Source of the DNA: Brachyspira sp. SAP_772
GTDB taxonomy: Bacteria > Spirochaetota > Brachyspiria > Brachyspirales > Brachyspiraceae
NCBI RefSeq assembly: GCF_009755885.1
Contig: NZ_VYIX01000002.1
Span: forward strand, 1-64,000
DNA: 64,000 nucleotides
Reading direction: 5' to 3'
Position numbers and translations under genes: made by a program. Of the stretch, positions 28,461 through 37,660 are shown piece by piece (position 1 is the stretch's first letter; every line of letters starts with the position of its first letter). Under the pieces are notes generated by a model. It did not search any database and was not told where the DNA came from. It saw only the letters and a list, made by a program, of their open reading frames with translations.

Positions 28461-29399
28461 ATGAAAAGAATAATTGTAACAGGCGGAGCTGGTTTTTTAG
28501 GTTCTCATCTATGCGAAAGATTATTAAAAGAAGGAAATTATGTAATATCTGTTGATAATTTTTACACAGCATCAAAAGAAAATATTAAACATCTATTAGA
28601 CAATAAAAACTTTGAAAGCGTTAGACATGATATAACAGAGCCAATACATATAGAATGCGATGAAATATATAATTTTGCTTGTCCTGCTTCACCAATACAT
28701 TATCAAAAAAATCCTGTTGCAACTTTTAAAACCAATGTACTTGGTATAATAAATATGCTTGATTTAGCTAGAGATTGTAATGCTAGAATACTTCAAGCTT
28801 CTACTAGCGAGGTTTATGGAGACCCTTTAGAACATCCTCAAAAAGAAAGCTATTGGGGACATGTAAATCCAAATGGTGTAAGAAGCTGTTATGATGAAGG
28901 AAAAAGAAGTGCTGAAACTTTAATGATGGATTATCATAGACAATATAAAACTGATATAAAAATTATAAGAATATTTAATACATACGGTCCTAGAATGAAT
29001 GAGAATGATGGAAGAGTTGTTTCAAATTTCATTATACAAGCATTACAGAATTTAGATATTACAGTTTATGGAGACGGCAGTCAAACTAGAAGTTTTTGCT
29101 ACTGTGATGATTTAATTGATGGTGCTGTAAGAATGATGAATAGTGAAAACTTTATTGGTCCTGTTAATTTAGGTAATCCTCATGAAATGACAGTTTTGGA
29201 TTTTGCTAAAAAAATTGTAGAAATGACTAATTCAAAATCAAAAATAATTTTTAAAGAACTTCCTAAAGATGATCCTATAAAAAGACAGCCTAATATTAGT
29301 TTGGCAAAAGAAAAACTTAATTGGGAGCCTAATTATAAACTTGAAGATGGTTTGAGAAAAACAATAGAATATTTTGATAATTATTTAAGAAACAAATAA
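28461..29399 (+). CDS. UDP-glucuronic acid decarboxylase (UDP-xylose synthase-like)
   Basis: This 312-residue extended SDR has [11 protein letters not shown] (7-17), a serine/threonine-rich [10 protein letters not shown] (113-122) and the active-site YDEGK (Tyr144, Lys148), the last being a hallmark of UDP-glucuronate decarboxylases. The [10 protein letters not shown] and [17 protein letters not shown] blocks also match. The enzyme oxidises and decarboxylates UDP-glucuronate to UDP-xylose for surface polysaccharide. No UDP-glucose dehydrogenase is in the window. An aagga ribosome-binding site precedes the ATG. Confidence 0.9.
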   Translation: MKRIIVTGGAGFLGSHLCERLLKEGNYVISVDNFYTASKENIKHLLDNKNFESVRHDITEPIHIECDEIYNFACPASPIHYQKNPVATFKTNVLGIINMLDLARDCNARILQASTSEVYGDPLEHPQKESYWGHVNPNGVRSCYDEGKRSAETLMMDYHRQYKTDIKIIRIFNTYGPRMNENDGRVVSNFIIQALQNLDITVYGDGSQTRSFCYCDDLIDGAVRMMNSENFIGPVNLGNPHEMTVLDFAKKIVEMTNSKSKIIFKELPKDDPIKRQPNISLAKEKLNWEPNYKLEDGLRKTIEYFDNYLRNK

Positions 29400-29470
29400 T
29401 TACATATTATATTCTTGAATTTTATTGTAAAAATGGTAAAATAATAAAAAAATGTTTTGGATAAACTATT

Positions 29471-29713
29471 ATGGATTTAAATATAGAAGACTTAAAATGT
29501 CAAACCTCTATAAATTATGATAAGATTCTTTGCAATTGCAAAAACGTATCATATAGGCAAGCATATTCCGCAATAGCTGCAGATAAACTCACCACTGTAG
29601 AAAGTGTGTCTGAAAAAACTCAAGCATGTACTGGCTGCGGAGGATGCAAAGAAAAAATAGAGCATTTATTAGAATATGCCAAAAAAAATGAATATGCCCC
29701 ATTAAACTTTTAA
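29471..29713 (+). CDS. BFD-like [2Fe-2S]-binding protein
   Basis: This 80-residue protein has a C-X-C pair (Cys21, Cys23) and a C-X2-C pair (Cys53, Cys56) within ILCNCKNVSYRQAYSAI and QACTGCGGCKEKIE. That is the cysteine pattern of the bacterioferritin-associated ferredoxin/NifU-like (2Fe-2S) domain. An additional Cys59 follows. Such stand-alone units act as small electron carriers. It ends overlapping the stop of the convergent MFS gene by two bases. Confidence 0.87.
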   Translation: MDLNIEDLKCQTSINYDKILCNCKNVSYRQAYSAIAADKLTTVESVSEKTQACTGCGGCKEKIEHLLEYAKKNEYAPLNF

Positions 29714-30900
29714 GCTTTATATTTCTTATCTGCTTCTTCTATTAACTTGTCAAATTTTTCTTTAATTGAGGATGTTCTTTTTCTCTGCCACATTAAATAT
29801 ATAGCTATACTATAACATATTAAAGATATTATCATCATAAATAAAAAAGCTATAAAATATGAGAAGTTTGAAGCTAAATATCCAACTATAAAAGGGATAA
29901 CTAAAGCAGCTCCCCCCGTTAAAGCTTCATTTACAGCTACATTGGCACTATCTCTCTCTTGATCAGCCAAAGCATAATAAAGTCCAAAGAAATATCCAAA
30001 CCCACTTACAAAACCTAAAAATATAAATGATACTAAAAATACCCAAAAATTATTAGAAATTAAAAGTAAAGTTAAAGCAATAGGAGTAAGCAAACCAACA
30101 ATAGTAAATACTCTCTTTCGCTCTAATATTCTTAAATAGAATGCAGAAAAAAGTGCTCCCAAAGACATTACCCCAGATAATACCCCAACTAAAAATGTAG
30201 CACTTCCATTTGAAAGCCCAACTTCTTTTATGCCGTAATCTAAAAACATAAATCTTAATGTATGAAGCACTAAAGCACCAACAAATATAATAAGCCAACC
30301 TATATAAACTTTATATCTAGGAGCTCTCATAAAAGGCTCTTCCCATTTATGTCTTCTAGGTTTGAAATGCAAATGTCTTGATAAATAAAATAATATAAAC
30401 ATCAAAACACTCATTGCTATTACAATAAAAAATCCAATGCTAGAATTAAAATTATAAACAAATCCTGTAACTATAGGTCCAACAGATAACCCTAAAGTCC
30501 AAGAAAATATAAAAAGCCCGCTGCTTATTCTCACAGGCAAATCTTTTGATACACTATCAAGTAATGATTGAAAACATACAAAAAATATAGTTGTATTTGC
30601 TCCATACAAAAAAGAATATAGAAGAGATAATTCATTGTTTAAATATATTATACAAAATATACTCAGTATAGCCTGTATACAAGATTGAATATATAATAAC
30701 CTAGGATATATTCTCTTTGGTATTTTAAACTTTGAAAAAGTGCTTGCCGACATCATCATACCCATACCATAAAATACAGCCAAAAGAGAAATAAAAAATG
30801 CATTAGCTCCCATTTCTGATGAGTTAATAACTAAAACTGTTGAAAATATACTGGAACATAAATAAACCAAAAAAGGCATTGAATAAACCAATAATATCAT
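29710..30900 (-). CDS. MFS-family transporter
   Basis: This 396-residue protein has twelve predicted hydrophobic helices and the twofold layout of major facilitator proteins: two six-helix halves separated by a basic loop (RHLHFKPRRHKWEEPFMR, about 170-188). The acidic/basic loop between helices 2 and 3 is only a loose match to the usual GX3DRXGRR motif. The C-terminus is charged and cytoplasmic. It is probably a drug or metabolite exporter; substrate unknown. A gaggt ribosome-binding site precedes the ATG. It is convergent with and overlaps the BFD-like gene by two bases. Confidence 0.88.
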   Translation of the reverse strand: MILLVYSMPFLVYLCSSIFSTVLVINSSEMGANAFFISLLAVFYGMGMMMSASTFSKFKIPKRIYPRLLYIQSCIQAILSIFCIIYLNNELSLLYSFLYGANTTIFFVCFQSLLDSVSKDLPVRISSGLFIFSWTLGLSVGPIVTGFVYNFNSSIGFFIVIAMSVLMFILFYLSRHLHFKPRRHKWEEPFMRAPRYKVYIGWLIIFVGALVLHTLRFMFLDYGIKEVGLSNGSATFLVGVLSGVMSLGALFSAFYLRILERKRVFTIVGLLTPIALTLLLISNNFWVFLVSFIFLGFVSGFGYFFGLYYALADQERDSANVAVNEALTGGAALVIPFIVGYLASNFSYFIAFLFMMIISLICYSIAIYLMWQRKRTSSIKEKFDKLIEEADKKYKA

Positions 30901-31028
30901 TCTATTTTTACCTCAAAAAAATAATATACAACAAAATAATATAACAATATATAAATTATTTTTAAAAAATATATAGCAAATTAATATTTTTAGTTAATAA
31001 TATGAAAAAATTTTATTAATATAAAAAT

Positions 31029-31066
31029 AAAGAGCTTAAACTATTTAATAATAGTAAAAGCCCTTT
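31029..31066 (-). terminator. Imperfect terminator stem downstream of gatA
   Basis: A long imperfect inverted repeat (aaagagcttaaactatt and aatagtaaaagcccttt) is followed on the minus strand by T-rich sequence, 20 bp past the gatA stop. Confidence 0.55.
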
Positions 31067-31085
31067 ATATTGTATAAAATTTTAA

Positions 31086-32534
31086 TTATTTGTAATTTAA
31101 TTCATGAGTATAAGCCATTTTAAACATAGAAGCCTCATCAAACTGCTTAGCTATAAACTGTATACCTATAGGCATATTATTTTTATCTACTCCGCAAGGC
31201 ACACTCATTGCAGGAAGACCTACTAAGTTAATATTAGAAGCATAACTGTCTGCCAAGAAACCTAAAGCACTGTCTGTTTGATCTCTTGTACCTAAAAGAC
31301 CAGCAGTGATAGGAGAAGTTGGAGATATTATGATATCAACATTTTTAAATGCATTATCAAAATCCATTTGCATTAACTTTCTTACTTTTAGAGCATGTTG
31401 ATAATGACTGTAGAAGAATTTTTTACCAGTCATTAAAGTACCAAATAATATTCTAGCTCTAGTTTCAAAAGCAAGACCAGCACTTCTTGAAGCATAATAA
31501 TATTCATCTAAATTAAAATCGCCTTTAGGGTGATAACCATATCTTATACCGTCATATCTGCCCATATTAGAAGCAACCTCAACCGCCATAACAGCAGTAT
31601 AAACTCTTGAACCATATTTAGCGTTAGGCAAAGATATATCCACTATTTCAGCACCCTGAGCCTTAAGATTATCTATAGCCTTCATTACATTTTCTCTCAC
31701 TTCATTATTTAATAAATCAGTTTCATAATACTCTTTAGCAAGCCCAATTCTCATGCCCTTAACATTTCCATCTAATAAAGAATTATAATCAGGCACAGGT
31801 ATGTTTAAAGTTGTGGATTCTTTAGGGTCAAAACCAGCAATAATTTTAGTCATTAAAGCAGCATCTTTAACGTCTTTTGCGAGAGGTCCCACTTGGTCTA
31901 AACTGCTAGCCATAGCAATACATCCAAGTCTAGGCACTCTTCCATAAGTAGGCTTAACCCCAACTATACCGCAGAAAGAAGCAGGCTGTCTTATAGAACC
32001 GCCAGTATCACTTCCCAAAGCACCAAAAGCAAAATTAGCAGCAACCGCAGCAGCAGAACCGCCTGAAGAACCGCCCGGAACATGAGCTCTATTAACAGGA
32101 TTTCTAGTTATTCCATAATTAGAAGTTTCTGTAGTACCGCCCATTGCAAACTCATCCATATTAGTTCTTCCAATTATAATAGCACCGTTGTCTATTAATC
32201 TTTGAACTGTAGGTGCAGTGTATGGAGCTTTATAGCCTTCAAGCATTTTTGAAGAAGCTGTCATTAAATGGTCTTTATAACATAAATTGTCTTTAATAGC
32301 CAAAGGAACTCCAAGAAGAGGCAAATCCTCCCCTTTGTTAATTCTCTCTTGTGCTTTTTTAGCTTGCTCTATAGCTTCATCTTTAAAAATTTCTAAATAA
32401 GCATATATTTTATCTTCTCTTTTATCATCTTCTTCTATTTTCTTTATAATAGATTCTGTTAGACTAACTGCATCTATTTCTTTATTCTTTAATTTCTCTC
32501 TAATTTGAATTATACTCAATTCGTTTAAGTCCAT
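31086..32534 (-). CDS. gatA: Glu-tRNA(Gln)/Asp-tRNA(Asn) amidotransferase subunit A
   Basis: The 482-residue amidase subunit of GatCAB turns misacylated Glu-tRNA(Gln) into Gln-tRNA(Gln) using ammonia from glutamine. The amidase triad is visible as Lys81 (GVPLAIKDN), Ser156 in the GGSSGGS loop, and Ser180 (GSDTGGS). The length is normal. An agagg ribosome-binding site precedes the ATG. gatB and gatC are not in this window, so the subunits are encoded apart. Confidence 0.96.
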   Translation of the reverse strand: MDLNELSIIQIREKLKNKEIDAVSLTESIIKKIEEDDKREDKIYAYLEIFKDEAIEQAKKAQERINKGEDLPLLGVPLAIKDNLCYKDHLMTASSKMLEGYKAPYTAPTVQRLIDNGAIIIGRTNMDEFAMGGTTETSNYGITRNPVNRAHVPGGSSGGSAAAVAANFAFGALGSDTGGSIRQPASFCGIVGVKPTYGRVPRLGCIAMASSLDQVGPLAKDVKDAALMTKIIAGFDPKESTTLNIPVPDYNSLLDGNVKGMRIGLAKEYYETDLLNNEVRENVMKAIDNLKAQGAEIVDISLPNAKYGSRVYTAVMAVEVASNMGRYDGIRYGYHPKGDFNLDEYYYASRSAGLAFETRARILFGTLMTGKKFFYSHYQHALKVRKLMQMDFDNAFKNVDIIISPTSPITAGLLGTRDQTDSALGFLADSYASNINLVGLPAMSVPCGVDKNNMPIGIQFIAKQFDEASMFKMAYTHELNYK

Positions 32535-32600
32535 TGTAGGAAACCTCTTAAATAAATAATAAATTTTGAAATTTATTATATCATATATATATTTTTTTGC

Positions 32601-32635
32601 AAAAAAAAAGAGAGACTAAAAATATAGCCTCTCTT
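32601..32635 (-). terminator. Terminator downstream of the 32658 gene
   Basis: On the minus strand a stem (agagaggct pairing with agtctctct) is followed by nine T (32609-32601). This is a textbook intrinsic terminator. Confidence 0.85.
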
Positions 32636-32657
32636 TATATATATTATTGCAATTTAA

Positions 32658-33539
32658 TTATTGCTGATTATTTTCAGTAGTTGTTTCATTGCTGTCTATT
32701 TTTTTTACCTCAGGCGGTATTCCAGCAGGAACATCTGTTATATCATTTACATCTTCATAAACTTTATTTTGGAATCTATAATAAATAGGTCTCATTCTAT
32801 AATTATCAACATAAGAAGCAACGAAGTTAATATTTCTCATAGCATATTGAGCATAAAATATAGATAAAGAAGTATCAGCCTGTCCATTAATATAATTTCC
32901 ATAATACATAGAAGTAAAATCATCTAAAGTTCTCACAAAACTATTATTAAATCCGCCGTATTTTAATTTGAAACCATCTAAAGTTCTATTGAATAAACCT
33001 GAAGACATAACATATCCCGGATTTGCATATTCATTATCAGGATTTCTTTGCTTGTATTGTTCCAAAGCACCATCACCTTGATAGCGGGAACTTACTGCAA
33101 ATAATTGATTGTTATGGAAGAAGAACTTATAAACCCATTTAGTATTTTTTCCTGCTAAAGTGCTGTCTTCAGATAAATTTTCTGCAGTTATAGTCATACA
33201 TTTATATTCACCCTCTAATGTGTAATTGAAATATAAAAGGCTTAAATCTCTCTTAAATAAATCAGATATATCATTAGTAGTAAATTTTATATTAACCCAC
33301 TTCAAAGTTTGAGGATTATACCAAGCTAAATCTGGATCAGGATATGAAGATATATAAAAAGTACCACTTACAGCTTGTCCTTCTGTTGTTATAAAACTAT
33401 TAGACATGAGTATTTCATTTACTTCATCAGGAGATATACCATAAGGCACAGTATTGTTAAACATATAAGGTATAGTTTCATAAGCATGAAGGGCAATACT
33501 CATAGATATAAACAAAGATATTGCTAGCAATTTTTTCAT
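32658..33539 (-). CDS. Exported hypothetical protein
   Basis: The ATG at 33539 is chosen over an upstream TTG because ttggag acts as its ribosome-binding site. The 293-residue protein begins with a signal peptide (MKKLLAISLFISMSIALHA), giving a predicted periplasmic or surface protein. The mature part is rich in Tyr, Asn and aromatic residues, and a Thr/Asn/Glu tail (TTTENNQQ) ends it. I do not recognise a family. It sits between neuB and gatA, each with its own regulation signals, and has its own terminator. Confidence 0.75.
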   Translation of the reverse strand: MKKLLAISLFISMSIALHAYETIPYMFNNTVPYGISPDEVNEILMSNSFITTEGQAVSGTFYISSYPDPDLAWYNPQTLKWVNIKFTTNDISDLFKRDLSLLYFNYTLEGEYKCMTITAENLSEDSTLAGKNTKWVYKFFFHNNQLFAVSSRYQGDGALEQYKQRNPDNEYANPGYVMSSGLFNRTLDGFKLKYGGFNNSFVRTLDDFTSMYYGNYINGQADTSLSIFYAQYAMRNINFVASYVDNYRMRPIYYRFQNKVYEDVNDITDVPAGIPPEVKKIDSNETTTENNQQ

Positions 33540-33672
33540 TTTTTCATTCTCCAACTTTTTTATTATTATACTTTATTGTATTATACTATATTGAAGAATT
33601 AAATCAAATAAGTTATGTTTACTTTATTGATGTTTTTTAATTTATTTTATTGAAAATAAATTTTATTAATTG

Positions 33673-34710
33673 CTATTTTTTTAAATCTTTTAAATTTAAT
33701 GCTGTAAAGGATTTTTTATCAATTTTTAATTTTTTTCCAATAACTTTATCATAATCTTTGGCAGATATTCCCACACATGGCCTTAAAGTTACTAAATCTT
33801 TTTCTGTTATCATCTCATTTTTAAGCATGCTGTGGTTAAGATATATACCCCTCTTAGCATAAACAAGCTCTTTTTTCTCCTGCTTACTCATTTTTTTCTC
33901 AGTCTTTAAAGCATCATTTCCGCCAAGCATTTTATTAGTGTCTTTTAATTTAGAAATCATCTCTTTCATAGAATTGGTATCTAAACTTATTATATGATCC
34001 CCAGATTTTTTTTCTGGTGTGATTGTGAAATGTTTTTCTATAATCTTAGCTCCGAGACTATACGCTATAATAGGAGCATCTATTCCTATAGTATGGTCAG
34101 AATAGCCTATAATATTTTTTTTGAAAAGCTTATTCATAACAGTTATTCTATTTAATCTAGCATTTTCTAAAGGAGTAGGATATTCCACAGAACAATGAAG
34201 CAAAGCTACCTCATTATTTTTTAAAATGTTTAATGCATTTTTTATATCTTTATTTGCAGCTAAACCAGTAGAAAGTATAACAGGTTTTTTAGTAGAGGCA
34301 ACTTTTCTTAAAAGCGGAATATTATCTATATCACAAGAAGCTATCTTGTATATAGGCACATATTTATCCATATCATCAACAGCTTCAGGATAAAATGGAG
34401 TACTCATTAAAATAATTTTGTTTTTCTTAGCCTCTTTATATAGAGTTTCATACCACTCTTTTTTTAATACTATATCATCAACATTATCTAATGCATTTTC
34501 TGGTATTTTAAGTATTTTAGTATATTCTTTATGAGCAAATAGAGTTTTTGAAGTAAAGCTTTGAAACTTCACAGCATGAGCTCCTGCTTTAGAAGCTTCT
34601 CTAATTAGTTTAACAGCATCCTCTATAGAGCCTTCATGATTAGAGCCTGATTCTGCAATTACAAAAAAATTATTTTTTTTAATTAAGTCTTTTAATTTAA
34701 GATTTGCCAT
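33673..34710 (-). CDS. neuB: N-acetylneuraminate (sialic acid) synthase, NeuB family
   Basis: This 345-residue enzyme condenses a six-carbon amino sugar with phosphoenolpyruvate to make a nonulosonic acid. NeuB landmarks are IAESGSNHEGS near residue 20, AVKFQS, STPF, STGLA, LLHCSVEYPTP, GYSDHTIG and EKHFT. The C-terminal part (about 285-345) is a SAF/antifreeze-like domain (RGIYLNHSMLKNEMITEKDL). Whether the product is neuraminic, legionaminic or pseudaminic acid cannot be decided. The ribosome-binding site is weak (ggga). A tataat box (34731-34736) lies upstream, and a hexanucleotide microsatellite lies 45 bp further up. Confidence 0.92.
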   Translation of the reverse strand: MANLKLKDLIKKNNFFVIAESGSNHEGSIEDAVKLIREASKAGAHAVKFQSFTSKTLFAHKEYTKILKIPENALDNVDDIVLKKEWYETLYKEAKKNKIILMSTPFYPEAVDDMDKYVPIYKIASCDIDNIPLLRKVASTKKPVILSTGLAANKDIKNALNILKNNEVALLHCSVEYPTPLENARLNRITVMNKLFKKNIIGYSDHTIGIDAPIIAYSLGAKIIEKHFTITPEKKSGDHIISLDTNSMKEMISKLKDTNKMLGGNDALKTEKKMSKQEKKELVYAKRGIYLNHSMLKNEMITEKDLVTLRPCVGISAKDYDKVIGKKLKIDKKSFTALNLKDLKK

Positions 34711-34730
34711 AGTAGTTATCCCAAGAATAT

Positions 34731-34736
34731 ATTATA
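34731..34736 (-). promoter_or_regulatory. Putative -10 box upstream of neuB
   Basis: TATAAT is read on the minus strand 21 bp before the neuB ATG. No good -35 hexamer lies at the right spacing, so the promoter may be weak or depend on an activator or on the upstream microsatellite. Confidence 0.45.
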
Positions 34737-34780
34737 GATTAATTATCGAAAAGAAGGGTAGATTTATTAATATGAAAAAA

Positions 34781-34879
34781 GTGTTTGTGTTTGTGTTTGT
34801 GTTTGTGTTTGTGTTTGTGTTTGTGTTTGTGTTTGTGTTTGTGTTTGTGTTTGTGTTTGTGTTTGTGTTTGTGTTTGTG
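34781..34879. repeat. Hexanucleotide microsatellite (gtgttt)n, about 16.5 units
   Basis: An uninterrupted 99-bp run of the 6-bp unit lies between the 3' end of tRNA-Thr and the neuB promoter region. Pure runs of this length are prone to slipped-strand changes in unit number. Confidence 0.98.
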
Positions 34880-34896
34880 GGTTGATAAAAAAGATG

Positions 34897-34969
34897 AGCT
34901 GGTGATGGGACTTGAACCCGCAACCGGCTGATTACAAATCAGCTGCTCTGCCAATTGAGCTACACCAGC
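34897..34969 (-). tRNA. tRNA-Thr (anticodon UGU)
   Basis: On the minus strand a cloverleaf folds. The acceptor is gctggtg/caccagc, the D arm gctc...gagc, the anticodon stem gctga/tcagc with loop tttgtaa giving anticodon UGU, and the T loop ttcaagt. The T stem (gcggg/cccat) has one C-A mismatch and one G-U pair. The discriminator would be U and CCA is not encoded. Confidence 0.93.
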
Positions 34970-34983
34970 GAAATGATTTCACC

Positions 34984-35011
34984 ATTATACTATATAATAA
35001 AAAAAATGCAA
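34984..35011 (-). promoter_or_regulatory. Promoter of tRNA-Thr
   Basis: On the minus strand TTGCAT (35011-35006) and TATAAT (34989-34984) are separated by 16 bp and lie directly upstream of the tRNA. Confidence 0.75.
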
Positions 35012-35152
35012 GTACTATTTTAAAAACATTTAATATTTTTAACAATTTACAATTTAATCAATTTTACTTTTTTATTTATAAACAATTTATAATAATAGTA
35101 GATTTTAGTATTATTTTAAATTTTATTCTACGCATTCTATAATTAAAATAAC

Positions 35153-35180
35153 TTGACTTTTTAATTATTTAAGCGATAAT
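35153..35180 (+). promoter_or_regulatory. Promoter of the 35246 lipoprotein gene
   Basis: TTGACT (35153-35158) and GATAAT (35175-35180) with 16-bp spacing lie about 65 bp before the start codon. This is a sigma-70-type match. Confidence 0.65.
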
Positions 35181-35245
35181 GTTGTTAACATATTATTTTT
35201 TTGTATTTTTATATATAATTAAAAAACAGGAGGAATTGTATTAAT

Positions 35246-35866
35246 ATGAGTTTAGAAGGTAAAAAGGCTCTGATTATAGCATTATCTTTCTTTGTAATGT
35301 CTTGCGGAGGGCTTCCTACAAAAGAATATGAGAGAGTTACTGCTTTAAGAGAAACTGTAAACAAGTATACTGAAATTAAAACTTTTGCTCAAAACGATTA
35401 TGATATCGCTGAGAAAGGATATGCAGAGGCTGACATCATTATGAAGGCAGAAAATAAAGAAGAGGCAGAGAAGGCTAAAGAATTACTTCTTACAGCTGAA
35501 ACTAATTATAATTTAGTTTTAGATAAAGGATTGCCGCCTTATTCTGAAATACTAAAAAAACAAACTGATGAAAATTATACTAATGCTAGTCAAATTAAAG
35601 CTAATGTTATGTATGGTGAAGAATATGCTCAGGCAGAGGCAATATATAATGAAGCAAACGCTATGTATACGGCTGAAACTAAAGATTATAGAGTATTAGT
35701 AGATAAACTTTATACAGCAAAAGAGGCTTATTTAGCTTTATATAATAAAACAAAAGAACAATTTGATAGAAGTGATGAAGCTTTAACTAAAGTAAAAGAG
35801 CGTTTAGCTGAACTTGAAGCTATGGTAAAAGAGCTTGAAACTTTAGAGCAAGAGCAACAAAGCTAA
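35246..35866 (+). CDS. Helical lipoprotein, unknown function
   Basis: The start is well supported by a strong aggagg ribosome-binding site. The signal peptide ends in the lipobox VMSC with Cys20, so the 206-residue product is a lipoprotein. The mature part is almost entirely charged helix (EAEKAKELLLTAETNYN, EEYAQAEAIYNEANAMY), with a coiled coil in the last 50 residues. It lies 27 bp upstream of a secreted LysM protein, and the two are probably one operon concerned with the cell envelope. I do not recognise a named family. Confidence 0.85.
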   Translation: MSLEGKKALIIALSFFVMSCGGLPTKEYERVTALRETVNKYTEIKTFAQNDYDIAEKGYAEADIIMKAENKEEAEKAKELLLTAETNYNLVLDKGLPPYSEILKKQTDENYTNASQIKANVMYGEEYAQAEAIYNEANAMYTAETKDYRVLVDKLYTAKEAYLALYNKTKEQFDRSDEALTKVKERLAELEAMVKELETLEQEQQS

Positions 35867-35893
35867 TTTTTAATTTAAGGAGTATAAGAGAAA

Positions 35894-37597
35894 ATGAGTA
35901 CTTTAATAAAAAAAATCGTAGCTTATATAGCTTTAATCTCTTTTAGTTTTAGCATATTACCTGCTCAAACTTATGATGATGCAGCTAGAATTACTGGAGA
36001 AGCTGAGACTTTGCAAAATAACGGAGAATATCAAAAGTCTTATGATAAATCTCAAGAGGCTTCTGATTCTATAGATAAAACTACTGTTTCATTATTTTAT
36101 AGATTAATGACTTTAAGAATAGCTAAAGCAAGAAGTGATGCAAGCAGTTCTATTAGTGAAATAGAGCAATTAGGTGCTTCTGCTGATAATGAATTTAAAA
36201 CAAAATATGAAGAGGCACTTAAATTTTTTGAAGAAGGAAATAATGCTATAAATACACTTCCTCCAGAACCTGAAACTCCTCCTACAGATGAAGAGTTTAC
36301 TGCTTCTTCAAATACATTCACAACAGTATTTAATTCTTTCAATAATGCTTTACAATCTGCCAACAGTGTTAAAGAGGGATATCTTAACAGAGAAAGAGCA
36401 ATAGCTTCAAAATCTATTAATGATGCAAGAAGCAAATATCAAGCAGAATTAGGCAAGAGTGTAAAAGCAGGCGATGCTAATGACAAAAACATAACTGGTG
36501 CTTTAACTAGAGCTGATGAAGCACTTACTAATGACAACTTTGCTAGCGTTCAGCAGAATGTATCAGCTGCATTGGCTGGTATAAATAAAGCTATAGCAGA
36601 TGCTAAGGCAAAGGCTGAAGCAGAGGCTAAAGCAAAAGCTGCTGCAGAAGCTAAAGCGAAAGCTGAAGCAGAAGCTAGAGCAAAAGCGGAAGCTGCTGCT
36701 AAGGCAAAGGCTGAAGCAGAAGCTAAAGCGAAAGCTGAGGCAATAGCAAAAGCTAAAAAAGATATAGAAGATGCACAAAATAAATATAATAATTTAGTTA
36801 ATGATGAAGTAATAGCTAAAGGTGATGATAATGATAGAAATGTATCAAAACTTTTAACTGATGCTAATAACGCTTTACAAAACACTCCTCAAACTGCAAG
36901 TGATAAAGCTTTGGAAGCTTCTAGAACTATGGACAATATACTAAACACTGCTAATCAGATGAAAAAAGAAGAAGCTATTAAAAATCTAGAGCAATTAAAA
37001 GCAAGAAGAGACAGACTTATAAGCGAAGGTTATTTAGCTAAAGACAGTGAAGAAGAACAAAATCTATCTAAAACAATTCAAGAAGCTGAAGACGCTCTAA
37101 ACAATAATGATTATAATTTAGCTGAAGAGAAAATGCAGGAAGCTAATTTAGCTATGAATGCTATACAAGAGAGAGGACCTCTTGACGGACAAGTGATACC
37201 GGGAGAAATGGGTGCTAATAACGAAGAAATCGGTCAAATAATTGATGCTACTACTGGTCAGCAAATAAATACAGAAGGAAAAGTTACTGTATTGCCTCAA
37301 TATTATATTGTTGTAAGAAGAGTACCTCTAACTGATGCTTTATGGAGAATTGCAGGTTACAGCTACATATACAATAACCCTATTGAATGGTATAGAATAT
37401 ATGAAGCTAACAGAAACATACTTAGAGACCCTGATAACCCTGATTTGATACTTCCTGGTCAAAGATTAGTAATACCTAGTCTTAATGGTGAAGAGAGAAG
37501 CGGTGAATATAACCCTGATTTAGAGTATTTGACTTATGATGAGGTTATGCAATTAAGACAGCAAAACAACAATAATAACGCTCAAACACAAGAATAA
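35894..37597 (+). CDS. Secreted coiled-coil protein with C-terminal LysM domain
   Basis: The 567-residue product has a signal peptide (residues 1-26, cleavage near PAQT). Long helical regions follow, with an Ala/Glu/Lys-rich repeat tract (about 237-290, units such as AEAKAKA) and three related segments around KAGDANDKNITGAL, AKGDDNDRNVSKLL and AKDSEEEQNLSKTI that look like an internal repeat of about 85 residues. The C-terminus (about 470-545) is a LysM module: YIVVRRVPLTDALWRIAG followed by PDLILPGQRLVIP, expected to bind peptidoglycan. An aaggag ribosome-binding site precedes the ATG. It forms an operon with the lipoprotein gene before it, and both probably tie the cell wall to the envelope. 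Confidence 0.88.
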   Translation: MSTLIKKIVAYIALISFSFSILPAQTYDDAARITGEAETLQNNGEYQKSYDKSQEASDSIDKTTVSLFYRLMTLRIAKARSDASSSISEIEQLGASADNEFKTKYEEALKFFEEGNNAINTLPPEPETPPTDEEFTASSNTFTTVFNSFNNALQSANSVKEGYLNRERAIASKSINDARSKYQAELGKSVKAGDANDKNITGALTRADEALTNDNFASVQQNVSAALAGINKAIADAKAKAEAEAKAKAAAEAKAKAEAEARAKAEAAAKAKAEAEAKAKAEAIAKAKKDIEDAQNKYNNLVNDEVIAKGDDNDRNVSKLLTDANNALQNTPQTASDKALEASRTMDNILNTANQMKKEEAIKNLEQLKARRDRLISEGYLAKDSEEEQNLSKTIQEAEDALNNNDYNLAEEKMQEANLAMNAIQERGPLDGQVIPGEMGANNEEIGQIIDATTGQQINTEGKVTVLPQYYIVVRRVPLTDALWRIAGYSYIYNNPIEWYRIYEANRNILRDPDNPDLILPGQRLVIPSLNGEERSGEYNPDLEYLTYDEVMQLRQQNNNNNAQTQE

Positions 37598-37617
37598 TAA
37601 TAAACTATAAAAACATA

Positions 37618-37650
37618 AAAGGTCATGCATTTTAATATGTATGGCCTTTT
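37618..37650 (+). terminator. Terminator downstream of the LysM gene
   Basis: The arms aaaggtcatgcat and atgtatggccttt form a 13-bp stem with two wobble pairs, followed by tttt. Confidence 0.85.
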
Positions 37651-37660
37651 TTAGTACAGG

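Noticed and set aside
34732-34954. Two open frames reading as Asn-Thr and His-Lys repeats across the microsatellite
   Set aside because: Both arise because the 6-bp unit contains no stop codon; they overlap tRNA-Thr and have no ribosome-binding site.
36550-36885. Antisense Ala-rich frame under the LysM gene
   Set aside because: It mirrors the Ala/Glu/Lys-rich coding repeat; the plus-strand gene has signal peptide, ribosome-binding site and LysM domain.
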